From positions 66,350 to 130,349 of the forward strand of contig NZ_QSDR01000010.1 in assembly GCF_003464085.1 (NCBI RefSeq): a stretch of 64,000 bases of DNA, read 5' to 3'. Below the pieces are notes generated by a model that was not told the origin of the DNA, made no database searches, and saw only the letters and a list, made by a program, of their open reading frames with translations. How positions within the stretch are numbered: the first letter of the stretch is position 1; each line of letters opens with the position of its first letter. Position numbers and translations under genes: made by a program. This document shows, piece after piece, positions 1-8,673 of this stretch. This DNA comes from Clostridium sp. AM58-1XD (GTDB lineage Bacteria > Bacillota > Clostridia > Lachnospirales > Lachnospiraceae).

Positions 1-154
1 TAATATAATCACCTATTTCGATATGACACCGGAAGAATTTTTTACGGGGGCGGACGACGAAAGCCCGCGCACAGCCATATGGAAAAAACTTTTGGTATTT
101 GACGAAGAAGATCTGAAAAAAATAGAGTTGTTTATCAACTGGATCCAAAAATAA
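1..154 (+). CDS. C-terminal end of an XRE-type helix-turn-helix regulator (5' partial)
   Basis: The open frame entering the window from the left ends at the TAA at 152-154. The visible 50 residues contain ITYFDMTPEEFF followed by an acidic stretch and an amphipathic tail (LKKIELFINWIQK). In small Xre-family regulators of Clostridia, a Y-F-x-[IM]-T-P-x-[ED]-F-F motif closes the DNA-binding domain just after the recognition helix. The DNA-binding part itself lies outside the window, so the assignment rests on this short motif only. It could instead be the tail of another small HTH protein. Confidence 0.6.
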   Translation, partial: NIITYFDMTPEEFFTGADDESPRTAIWKKLLVFDEEDLKKIELFINWIQK

Positions 155-280
155 TAAAAATCAGGGTCTCCAGGACTCCTGATATCAGGCTGCAGACCAT
201 CGACCTCATTCGGGAAGGGGATGCTGTAAAACTAGAATAAGCCAGTTTTGCAGTACCTCCTTTTTTGTAACGCAAAATAA

Positions 281-303
281 GAAAAAATCCCGCTCGCGGG
301 ATT
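281..303 (-). terminator. Rho-independent terminator, minus strand
   Basis: Arms AATCCCG (286-292) and CGGGATT (297-303) close a 4-base loop. Read on the minus strand, the hairpin is followed by a T-rich run (281-287). It is the last of several hairpins downstream of the ClpP-like gene, so it may end read-through transcripts or a separate small RNA from 303-550. Confidence 0.6.
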
Positions 304-371
304 CTCCGCCTGCAGTGGGTCGCTTCATCGGCATCATTCCTTACCTTCGCAGGATGACCCTGCCCGGAGGG

Positions 372-422
372 CTTTTTAGTTACATCGGATAGTTCGGAGA
401 ACTATCCGATGTAACTAAAAAG
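372..422. repeat. Perfect 23-bp inverted repeat (hairpin)
   Basis: Arms at 372-394 and 400-422 are perfectly complementary (CTTTTTAGTTACATCGGATA...) around the 5-base loop CGGAG. The arm is longer than a normal terminator stem. It directly abuts the terminator at 417-441, sharing its A/T run. The region 155-550 otherwise contains no convincing gene. Confidence 0.85.
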
Positions 423-441
423 CAGGTTCCGAAGAACCTGC
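417..441 (-). terminator. Rho-independent terminator of the ClpP-like gene
   Basis: On the minus strand GCAGGTTC-TTCG-GAACCTGC is followed by TTTTT (421-417): an 8-bp GC-rich stem with a UUCG tetraloop and a U tract, about 110 bases after the stop codon of the ClpP-like gene. A further hairpin, GTTCCAGT/ACTGGAAC (485-492 and 508-515), lies between them. Confidence 0.8.
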
Positions 442-550
442 TCAGACTGGCTAAGAGTCCTTATCAAGCAGCTACAAAATAGAGGTTCCAGTTTTCCCGG
501 CCGCCGTACTGGAACGATATATGGTGTCGGTATCTGAGGCATCGCTAAAA

Positions 551-1366
551 TTACTTTTGCGGCGTCCCCTGTTCATCAATCAGGCCATACAGCTTCTGAA
601 GCGCTTCTTTAATACCTCCGACCTCATTGATCAATCCCTCTTTTACCGTTTCTTCTCCTACGAGAACGGTCCCCAGATCCCTGGTCAGCATTTCCGTATT
701 GTGCATGAGCTGTTTCAGCTTATCATAAGGAATTGTGGAGTGATCCGATACAAAACTCAAAATTCTATCCTGAATCATATCGAAGTACTCATATGTCTGT
801 TCTGCTCCGATCACCATTCCGCTCATACGGACCGGATGAATCATCATCGTTCCTGTAGGCACAATAAAGGAGTAATCTGTACAGACCGCAAGCGGAACGC
901 CGATGGAATGGCTGCCGCCAAGCACGAGTGAAACCGTAGGCATACTTAAGGAAGCAATCATTTCGGCAATAGCAAGGCCGGCATCCACGTCGCCGCCTGA
1001 GGTATTCAGCAGAATCAGAAGTCCTTCAATTTCGTGGTCATCTTCCAGTTCCGCCAGTTTCGGCAGCACATGGTCGTATTTCGTCGCCTTGCTGTTGCTG
1101 GGCAGATTTTCATGGCCTTCGACTTCACCGATAATCGAGAGAAGGTATATTTTCTTTCTGGCGCGGTTGGAATCCAGTACTGCCTGTCCATATTCTTCCA
1201 GCTTGGCGTCCTTCTTCTCGTCCACTTCTCCCTGCTTCTTCTGCTCGTCCAGGTTGTCTGCTGTTCTGCCGTCATCCCTGTCGTTTTTATCGTTTTTGTC
1301 ACAGATTCTGTCGTTTTTATCGCTTCTATCATTTTTATCATTTCCGTGATTCTTTTTATTTCCCAT
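551..1366 (-). CDS. ClpP-family serine protease, TepA-like, with KND-repeat N-terminus
   Basis: A 271-residue protein. Residues from about 75 to the end form a ClpP/TepA-type crotonase-fold peptidase: LLILLNTSGGDVDAG, the nucleophile segment GGSHSIGVP (Ser), MMIHP (His) and a C-terminal GLINEVGGI. TepA-type proteins are ClpP relatives lacking the classical Clp ATPase partner, associated with processing at the membrane. The first 60 residues are unusual: highly charged, repetitive KNDR/DKND units followed by a Glu/Lys-rich stretch. The ATG at 1366 is chosen because AAAGGAG sits just upstream; an in-frame start at 1420 has no ribosome site. Monocistronic, with a terminator at 417-441. Confidence 0.85.
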   Translation of the reverse strand: MGNKKNHGNDKNDRSDKNDRICDKNDKNDRDDGRTADNLDEQKKQGEVDEKKDAKLEEYGQAVLDSNRARKKIYLLSIIGEVEGHENLPSNSKATKYDHVLPKLAELEDDHEIEGLLILLNTSGGDVDAGLAIAEMIASLSMPTVSLVLGGSHSIGVPLAVCTDYSFIVPTGTMMIHPVRMSGMVIGAEQTYEYFDMIQDRILSFVSDHSTIPYDKLKQLMHNTEMLTRDLGTVLVGEETVKEGLINEVGGIKEALQKLYGLIDEQGTPQK

Positions 1367-1390
1367 GGCTCTGCGCTCCTTTATTAACAA

Positions 1391-1410
1391 GATCAAAAAA
1401 CTTTTTGATC
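1391..1410. repeat. 9-bp inverted repeat upstream of the ClpP-like gene
   Basis: GATCAAAAA and TTTTTGATC flank a 2-base centre, 25 bases upstream of the ClpP-like start codon. It could be an operator or a leader hairpin. No clear promoter was identified beside it. Confidence 0.4.
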
Positions 1411-1504
1411 CCAATCTCATAGGATAGGATGTGAAGAATCGCCGCGATTTATTCCTTTATAGCGAAGTATGGCGAAAAGATTCTCACTTTAGGGCCGGAG
1501 AATA

Positions 1505-1528
1505 TGATATAATGACCACAACGTGGTC
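1505..1528 (+). promoter_or_regulatory. Extended -10 promoter overlapped by a palindromic operator (DJ-1/PfpI gene)
   Basis: TGATATAAT (1505-1513) is an extended -10 element (TG-N-TATAAT). No good -35 is visible, as expected for that class. Immediately downstream, GACCAC-AAC-GTGGTC (1514-1528) is a perfect 6-3-6 palindrome covering the expected start of transcription, which would suit a repressor. The regulator is not identified here. Confidence 0.6.
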
Positions 1529-1634
1529 TTTATATCTGCGCATACCGGTTTCTGTGTTCACCGCAGAAATCCGGGCGCTAAATTCCACCGAACTTTTAAA
1601 TTCGAATATCTAAAATATGGAAAAGAGGTCAATT

Positions 1635-2234
1635 ATGAAAAAAACCGTGTTATTTCTAATTCTGGATCAATACGCCGATTGGGAAGCCGCCTATTTATCC
1701 GCACTGCTGGCCGCCCTTGGGCAAGACCGTTTTTCTGCCAAAACCGTTTCCCTTACGACGGACAGCGTCCGGTCCATCGGAGGCTTTACCGTTCTTCCTG
1801 ATTATGATATCCAGTCAGCTCCGAAAGATTTTGAAGGTTTAATTCTCGTAGGCGGAATGTCCTGGAGAAAAGAGGAGGCGCGGCAGGTAGAACCGCTCGT
1901 CCAAGCCGCTCTGGACAGAAAAAAGGTTCTGGCCGGCATCTGCGATGCTTCCGGATTTCTTGGTACCATGGGCGTCTTAAATCATATCCGCCACACGGCC
2001 AACGATCTGAACGACTTAAAGCAATGGGCAAAAGAAGCATATACCGGGGAAGAACACTACGTCATGCAGCCGGCTGTCAGGGACGGCAATATCGTCACAG
2101 CCAACGGTACTGCTCCGCTGGAATTTGCCCGGGAGGTGCTGACCGCACTGGAGGCTGCACCTGAAATCAATATTATGGAATGGTATAATTTCCACAAATA
2201 CGGTTTTTATGAGGCGCCCATGCCGGGAGTGTAA
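1635..2234 (+). CDS. DJ-1/PfpI family protein (class I glutamine-amidotransferase-like)
   Basis: 199 residues with the DJ-1/PfpI fold: N-terminal MKKTVLFLILDQYADWE, a glycine-rich strand (GLILVGGMSW) and the nucleophile elbow AGICDASGF with the conserved Cys. The family includes deglycases, chaperone-like proteins and cysteine hydrolases; the sequence does not say which. The ATG at 1635 follows AGAGGT; an in-frame ATG at 1617 lacks a ribosome site. Monocistronic, preceded by a promoter with a perfect operator palindrome and followed by a strong bidirectional terminator. Confidence 0.85.
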   Translation: MKKTVLFLILDQYADWEAAYLSALLAALGQDRFSAKTVSLTTDSVRSIGGFTVLPDYDIQSAPKDFEGLILVGGMSWRKEEARQVEPLVQAALDRKKVLAGICDASGFLGTMGVLNHIRHTANDLNDLKQWAKEAYTGEEHYVMQPAVRDGNIVTANGTAPLEFAREVLTALEAAPEINIMEWYNFHKYGFYEAPMPGV

Positions 2235-2325
2235 GTGCTTTGTTATATGAACAGCATCGTTGTTTTTGCCACCTTAGATATCAGCAATATAATTCTTATA
2301 AATTTTCCACATAATTATAATACAT

Positions 2326-2402
2326 AAAAAGTGCCTCTGATACCGGTTTTGATTCCTGGCAGCAAGCCAAGTCACCGTCCCGATATCAGGGGCACTATTT
2401 TT
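2326..2402. repeat. Dispersed hairpin element, copy A (bidirectional terminator)
   Basis: AAAAAGTGCCTCTGATACC (from 2326) pairs with GATATCAGGGGCACTATTTTT (to 2402). The loop contains GATTCCTGGCAGCAAGCC followed by AAGTCACC, which resembles the loops of copies at 22.0, 26.4, 31.9 and 43.3 kb. A and T tracts on the two sides fit termination of both convergent transcripts. Confidence 0.8.
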
Positions 2403-2468
2403 GGTTATTTCAAGCAGCGCATTCATATGTAGAGAGGCTCTTGAGAACGATATAAAATTAAAGCATAA

Positions 2469-5400
2469 TTAATATGTCCAGCCTGTTCCCGTGCCGTTCA
2501 GCAGATACTTCTGACGGTTGGCCGGGGTGTTGTCTACGAAGACTAGTTTGGGATAGCTTTTCATATAAGTGTTATAATATCGGTCTAGCGCCTCCAACTC
2601 AGCCTCTGAATCCGGCGCCTGTCCCGGATAAAACGCACCTGTTTCAATTTGAGAGCCATCGAATCTGCAGCGTTCTATATAGTCTCTTCCCCCTCCTCCA
2701 TAGAAGTAAAGTGCCATTTCTTTTCCAGCTGTATTAACCGCTATCTCGCTTCCTTCATGCAAATCCCAAATCTTTCTTATAGAGCCGTCAAACCGGAAGT
2801 AATCCACACAAAGATCAGGCGCTCCCGGATTGTACTGTACGAATAGTTCGTTGATCCCGTCTCCATCGATATCCTGACAGGCAAACTGTATATATTTCTG
2901 CCGTTCGTACTCCCCTACAAGCTCTGTCGGCACATATCCATCCAACAGCTCCGCAAACGCTTTCATCGCTCCCGCGCTCCTTAAAGCAGACGTGTCGAAC
3001 AGCTGTCTCTCGTTTCCGCCGTTCAGATCGCTGACCATGATCGGCGACCACTGAGAAGATGTATCTCTTGTATAGATCTCTCCATCGACTATGGAAAAGC
3101 TGCCTGAATTCTGAATAACAACGCGGTTGCCCCTTCCGTCCAGGTTCATTCCATATAGACTGCTGTCATTTCCCATATAGTAGACGGTATTATTAAATAT
3201 CGTAGGAGTTCCGCCATGGAAAGCCAGTTCTGCATCGCCTGATCCATCAATCCGTATTCTCTTGACAGTACCGCCTTCTGTATAGTAGACCCAGCCTTTA
3301 TAAATGGTAAATGGACTGAAGTCCCATCTGATACCGTCTCGTATGCATTCTCTTTCGCTTCCGTCCAGACGACTTCTCCACAGGGATATCTCATCCCAGC
3401 TTGTATTTATATCAATAGCCTGATAATAAATATAATCTCCTGCTATGGCATAATACTGCATACATTGATTATCAAGACCAACATGAACAGCTTCTCCACC
3501 GGAAACAGGAAGCGCCCTCGCCCATCCAATCGTTTCCGGCGCATTCCAGTAATAGACGAGTCCATCTGCATAGCCCATAAGGAAAAGCGCCGAGTCGTAC
3601 TCTGCCAGCTGCATGGAATCACTTATCATCTCACGTCCCGTACCGTCTGTGTTAATTCTGTATATACCTGCTCCTACCAGCCCATATGCTACATAATAGA
3701 TCTGATTATCTACCAACAGAATATCTTCATCTATCAGCACATCATCACAGATCTTCGTCAAATCACTGCCGTCTTTCCTGCAGTAGTACAGCTTATTTTG
3801 ATCGGCCGCATTTGCAAAGTACAGCCACTCCCCATCAGACTGAATCCAGTCGGCCTTTATCCCTCTCTCGGATATCCTGGCAAGGCGTTTGTCCTCTGTC
3901 CACCAGCTTTTTCCTTCTGCGCTGCCATAGACCTCCTGAACCGGAACAATGCTCTCATTTCTCAGCTCAAATACTTCCCAGATCACACCCCGTTCTTCCG
4001 GCACTCGGAAAGTTTTTACAGGCGCGCCGTTGTGATATACGGTAACGGAAGCTCTGGAATCCGCCATCTTAGAGGAAGTCTGGTCTTTTCCCTGAATATC
4101 CGAATAATTGCTTACGTAATACTTATAGCTCCCTGCCTTAGGCGATGTCAGGGAAATGATTTCGCATGCGTTCCCGCCCTCTCCGTCATAGAGGAACCGG
4201 CCGCCTGATGCATCGCTCCTGTTGATCGTATTGATGCAGTTTCTGTCGCCTCCGGCCGCCTTGTCCGGCGTAAATAAAGAACTGTCCAGGTCGAGAGGTT
4301 CTTCTTCTGCAGAATCCCATGTCAGAACAATCGTCCACTGGCTCCCTCCGCCTGATGCGCTGTTATCTGAGGAATCCGACGCTGATCCGCCACCATTCTC
4401 ACTATCGTCTTTTGCCATGGAGTATACGGACATTTCCTCCTGATCTCCATTTGCGAGAAAGACGGTCCTGGCTGTCATAAATCCTTCTTTTTCAAATACA
4501 GCCGTATAACTTCCGGACGGAAACTCCGCCGTTACGGTTCCGTCTTCCGATATCTCTGCCTGACCGACAGGCTCTCCAAAAATACAGTTCACCCCAGAAT
4601 AGACCGAAACATCTGCTCCGCCAAGGGCCGGGAGCTGTTCTTCCGTCGCGTCTTCCGCAAAAGCCCGCGCCGTCACTTCTTCCTCGCTCTGCGGCTTCAT
4701 CTGGTAGACGTGAAAGGTCACTTTATGCTTTTCCTTCTTTTTGCTGTCCGCTATGAGCACCGTATCTTCCTGGTCCGCTTGCTGCTGTGCCCCCTCAATC
4801 AGCGATGGTTTCATAAGCGACTGAATCCAACCTTTTTTCTGGAATACGAGGAAATATTCTGCTTGAGCGTCGTCTGCCGCCCAGGCGTACCGTCCCTCTT
4901 CATCCGTCATTACCTTTATTTCCGGTTTCTGACCTTCTCCGCTCTCAATGATACCAATTCCGACCTCTACGCCCTCTATCGGCTCTCCGTCTTCATCCGT
5001 CACCCGGCCTGCAACAAGAACGACCGGTTCATTGGCCGTCACAGCGTCAAAGGTATTGTAGGCTTCGTTTAATACCTGCGCTTCCTTTTCATCGTACTGG
5101 CTCTTTCCCCGTCGGAAATCGCCTGATATCCCCACTGGGTATACCATGTGTCTTCCGGGGTCAGAATCCACTGGTTCACGACAGACGGTTCATAAATCCA
5201 GCGCCATTTTACCATCTGATCATTTGTAAAATAATACCGTTCGCCCACTTTATCGATGGACGCGTATGTAGGCGTATAGACCGTATCACTGCGCCGGAAC
5301 ACGAAATTCGGTTTTCCATCCCTGTAATAATAATCGCTCAATTCCAGGCTGCCGTCTTCCATATGCTCGATCGATACGATTTTGTAAATTTCATCCGTTT

Positions 5401-6037
5401 CTGAATCCCTGTATACTTCATATTCGATCGTATTTCCGTTATCGTTTCGTTTCAGCTCGATCCTGGTCATGGCGCATGCAGCGATATGGTTATCATCTTC
5501 CCCGCCTACGTCTTCCAGCCAGTAGAAGAGCGTCTGATCCCACACGGCCGAAAGATCGCGGCCGGCTGGCTGATGGTTCCGCGCGGAAAGATCGACGGTT
5601 CCTCTGTTTTCCGGCTGCAGGTAATTTTCCGCCAGCTCCGCCTTTGCCAGGCTCCATGTCTCTTTTGAATTGTTTTTCAAGTATCTAATGCCAAACAGAA
5701 CCCCCGCAGCCAGGATAATCAACAGGAATATACCTCCAACGGCCATGGGAAGAACTGATTTTTTACCTTTTCTCTTATCCTTATTTACCGTTTTCGTTGC
5801 CTGATTCTCTGAATACGGCTTGCTCATATCCCATCTGCATTCCTGACAAAAGACCGCGTCCGGCAGATTATGGCAGCCGCATCTGGGGCATATTTTTCCT
5901 GCTGGCTCTTCTCCACCTGCCCCTTCATATTCCGCTCCATAATCCTGGATCTGCGCTTCTTCATATCGGTTTCCGCATGCTCCGCAGAATACGGCTTCAT
6001 CCGGCATCTCATGACCACAAAAACTGCATTTTTTCAT
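2469..6037 (-). CDS. Membrane-anchored double zinc-ribbon protein with beta-propeller (frameshifted)
   Basis: Two overlapping frames make sense as one protein of about 1,189 residues. The first frame (6037-5069) has two zinc ribbons (CSFCGHE..FCGACG and CPRCGCH..FCQECRW), a transmembrane segment near residue 100, and a domain also seen in the next gene upstream. The second frame (to 2469) continues with a carboxypeptidase-regulatory-like domain (VLVAGRVTDEDGEPIEGVEVGI), a Ser/Gly linker, a YfaP/DUF2135-like segment, and about seven blade repeats of type YY-x-LYR-x-DG (DUF5050-like propeller). The break is in a CCCC run at 5107-5110; one added base joins SDGG to KSQYDEKEAQ. The second frame has no ribosome site of its own. 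Last gene of its operon; function unknown. Confidence 0.7.
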
Positions 6038-6117
6038 AATTCTTATCCCCCATAGTACCCGTATATTTAAATCTCAATTTCATCTTTCTGTCTATTCCAT
6101 GTGCTGCTTTCACACCG

Positions 6118-7488
6118 TTACTGCACCTGGCCGGCTTCTGATTTTACCTGATCCTCCCATGTATACCAGGAAGAATTGCCCGTATCATTATCGTGTGTCT
6201 GCTTCTGACTGTCGATCCATCGGAACATGGTTCCGCCGCTGAAATAAAAGCGGTTTTCCACTTTTTCCTGAAAATAAAATGCGAAGATTAGATTTCCGTT
6301 TTCATAGTAATACTCTCTGGCCCAGGGGCTGCCGTCCGTTCCTGACGTTACGGAATATTTCATCAATTTTCCGTCTGCAGAACAAAAACGTGTCACTCCG
6401 CTTCTCACGGTCGTCTTCTGATATGTCTGGAATTCGTTCTGTATCTTGGAGTATACGGCGCGTATTCTCTTCACCTCGTCCTCAATCTGACCGGAAGGAA
6501 GGGCGGTCGATGCGACTTCCTGTTCCATCCAGGAATAGAGCGGTTGATCCCATCGTTCCTTATAAGATTCCATTGTGTAGAGAACAGGGCTGGCCGGATT
6601 GTACGTCCAGGTGGTAATCCTCTCCCCTCGATTTACCACGCGGTCGCTGCCGTCTGTCAGACGTTCTTCACATGGAACGGTCACCGTCAGCATTTTTTCA
6701 TCGAAGCTGTATGACGGCTCAAGAAAGTCAACCTCTGTCGCGTCCATTCCGTCTCCAAATCCCGGCCCGTAAATTCTGCCGTCTTTTTCCGCATATCCTA
6801 AGGCTGCATCGGCATCTGTAATTTCAAAGCTCCATCCGTATACCTTCTTCAGAAACGCCTTCATAGCGTCTGCATCGCTGCTGACATATCCCCATCCCTG
6901 GATTCCGTCAATTCCCTGGTTCTCCCATCTGGATTCCGGATACAGAGATTTGTTCTTTCCTTGTGCAGAATGCATTCCTGTATCATAAGCGATATAATTA
7001 TAGGTATCCAGCATCCTTTCATGAGGTACGTTCTGCACAAATACCTCGCCTGACGAATCTGCATTGTAAGGAAGCAGACAGATTCCGTTAAATGTCAGAT
7101 CCCTCATCATTTCCTTCTGCTCTTCGTCCGGAACCTGGATCTGTTCTGCAGAACCGACAGTTCCAGCCGTTTCTGCCGTCCTTAAACTCTCTGTTGATTT
7201 TTCATTTGCCGACGCCTGAATCTCAGTTGAATCTGAACCTCTGTCTGTTTCCTGAGAGACATCATTTACCGCCGCCGGCTGAACTTCCTTTGTTCTCTCT
7301 CCGCCGTCATCCTTCCCCTTTATAAACATGAGCAACACAACGAGTATAATCAGCACGATAATTAAGGTCGTCCCGGCCAGAATCATCGTAATTTTTCCAG
7401 TCTTTTTTCCGTCATCCTGCTTTGCCCCGCAGTATGGACAATGTTTGACTCCCTGCGGTATTTCTCTTTTGCAGTTTTTACATGTCAT
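6118..7488 (-). CDS. Zinc-ribbon membrane protein, paralogue of the downstream protein
   Basis: 456 residues: a zinc ribbon at the very N-terminus (CKNCKREIPQGVKHCPYCG), one transmembrane helix (ITMILAGTTLIIVLIILVVL, about residues 35-58), a Ser/Thr/Glu-rich linker and a large extracytoplasmic domain. Its last 130 residues (EYYYENGNLIFAFYF...RFYFSGGTMFRWID) match the equivalent part of the downstream protein (DYYYRDGKPNFVFRR...RYYFTNDQMVKWRWI), so the two are paralogues. ATG 7488 follows AAGGAG; a TTG at 7506 would lie over that site. Function unknown; the topology implies a cytoplasmic zinc ribbon and an external sensor-like domain. Confidence 0.8.
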   Translation of the reverse strand: MTCKNCKREIPQGVKHCPYCGAKQDDGKKTGKITMILAGTTLIIVLIILVVLLMFIKGKDDGGERTKEVQPAAVNDVSQETDRGSDSTEIQASANEKSTESLRTAETAGTVGSAEQIQVPDEEQKEMMRDLTFNGICLLPYNADSSGEVFVQNVPHERMLDTYNYIAYDTGMHSAQGKNKSLYPESRWENQGIDGIQGWGYVSSDADAMKAFLKKVYGWSFEITDADAALGYAEKDGRIYGPGFGDGMDATEVDFLEPSYSFDEKMLTVTVPCEERLTDGSDRVVNRGERITTWTYNPASPVLYTMESYKERWDQPLYSWMEQEVASTALPSGQIEDEVKRIRAVYSKIQNEFQTYQKTTVRSGVTRFCSADGKLMKYSVTSGTDGSPWAREYYYENGNLIFAFYFQEKVENRFYFSGGTMFRWIDSQKQTHDNDTGNSSWYTWEDQVKSEAGQVQ

Positions 7489-7612
7489 TTCATTTTTCTC
7501 CTTCAATAATCAGACATATCCCTTTCATCCATTCAAAAACTGAGCCGAGAGTGCTGCAAATTAATGAAACGCATCACCCCCGACTCCTTTCTACCTTATA
7601 TCATTTGATTTC

Positions 7613-8650
7613 TTACTGCAATGCCAGATACTGCCCCAGAGCGTATCCCTCGTAGCCGCCATACTGGATCTTCCAGAAACCGTTTGCTTCCCCTGTGGAA
7701 ATTACGGTCACGTATGCCCCCAGAGGAATTTCCGTATATTTGTCCGCCTTCGTATTCGGTGATACGCGCAAGGATATCCATTCTTCACAGTTAACTACCT
7801 TTGCCGACCGATAAGATGCGGCAGCTTTGGAGGCAGGAACGCTGGTACTCAGATAGGAAGCCAGAGCGTATCCCGTATGACCGTTGTAGATGATCTTATA
7901 GAATCCGTTTGTGGAGTTCTCCACAAAGCTGACTGCCGCTCCGTATGGTATGGTTGTAATCCTGTCGGCTCCAGTACTTGGACTCTTGCGAAGTGATATC
8001 CACTCATCGCAATTCGTCACATAATATGTCTTATAAGATGCCGCTGGAGCTGCAGCTTTGCTGTTCGGCTCCGGCTGGGTGGTGCTGAGGTAGGACGCAA
8101 GCCCATATCCCGTATGGCCATTGTAAATAATCTTATAAAATCCGTTGTCTGCTGTTTCCACATAGCTGACAGGAGACCCATAGGGAATCTGAAGAATCGC
8201 AGCCGCCGATGTGTCCGGTTCCGTTCTGAGGGTTATAAATTCGTCACAGTTTGCCACAAAGTATGTAGGATACTGAGTCGTGTTCGGCGTCTCCGGCATC
8301 GTAGTTTCCGGAGCAGTCGTTTCTGGAACTGGCGTCTCGGCCTCGCTTTCCTCAGCCTCCGTTGTAATCGTCTCTGTTTCTTCCGGCTCACTCACGGCTT
8401 CTTTCAGAGTCTCCGACGGCGCGCCCGATTTCATGGTCTTCATCACAAACACGGCCGTAGCGATTATCGCAACAGCTATAATCACTCCGCAGACCGCAAG
8501 AAACGGCTTCATATTTTTTCCGCCTGAGGCGGCCGGCTTTCTGTGTCCGGAAGAATTGTCCTGCTGAGACGAGGGTTTTATATCCGCCCCGCAGTATGGA
8601 CAGAATTTCGTTGTATCTGCTATCTGCTTTCCGCATTTTTTACAAAACAT
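7613..8650 (-). CDS. Zinc-ribbon membrane protein with three SH3b domains
   Basis: 345 residues: zinc ribbon (CKKCGKQIADTTKFCPYCG, residues 3-21), transmembrane helix (about 50-70), an acidic Thr/Glu/Pro-rich linker, then three bacterial SH3 repeats (about 128-195, 210-272, 285-345). Each repeat starts with a NCDE/NCEEW-x-[ST]LR motif and ends in GHTGY-x-L-[AG]-x-YL. Such SH3b domains usually bind peptidoglycan, so the protein probably links a cytoplasmic ribbon to the wall (inference). ATG 8650 has AAAGGAG upstream. Only 23 bases separate it from the preceding gene. Confidence 0.85.
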   Translation of the reverse strand: MFCKKCGKQIADTTKFCPYCGADIKPSSQQDNSSGHRKPAASGGKNMKPFLAVCGVIIAVAIIATAVFVMKTMKSGAPSETLKEAVSEPEETETITTEAEESEAETPVPETTAPETTMPETPNTTQYPTYFVANCDEFITLRTEPDTSAAAILQIPYGSPVSYVETADNGFYKIIYNGHTGYGLASYLSTTQPEPNSKAAAPAASYKTYYVTNCDEWISLRKSPSTGADRITTIPYGAAVSFVENSTNGFYKIIYNGHTGYALASYLSTSVPASKAAASYRSAKVVNCEEWISLRVSPNTKADKYTEIPLGAYVTVISTGEANGFWKIQYGGYEGYALGQYLALQ

Positions 8651-8673
8651 ATCATTTTCTCCTTTAGTTTCGA

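Noticed and set aside
5100..5115. Programmed -1 frameshifting in the zinc-ribbon gene
   Set aside because: No proper slippery heptamer in the correct phase and no following pseudoknot seen; the same one-base defect recurs in nine unrelated genes.
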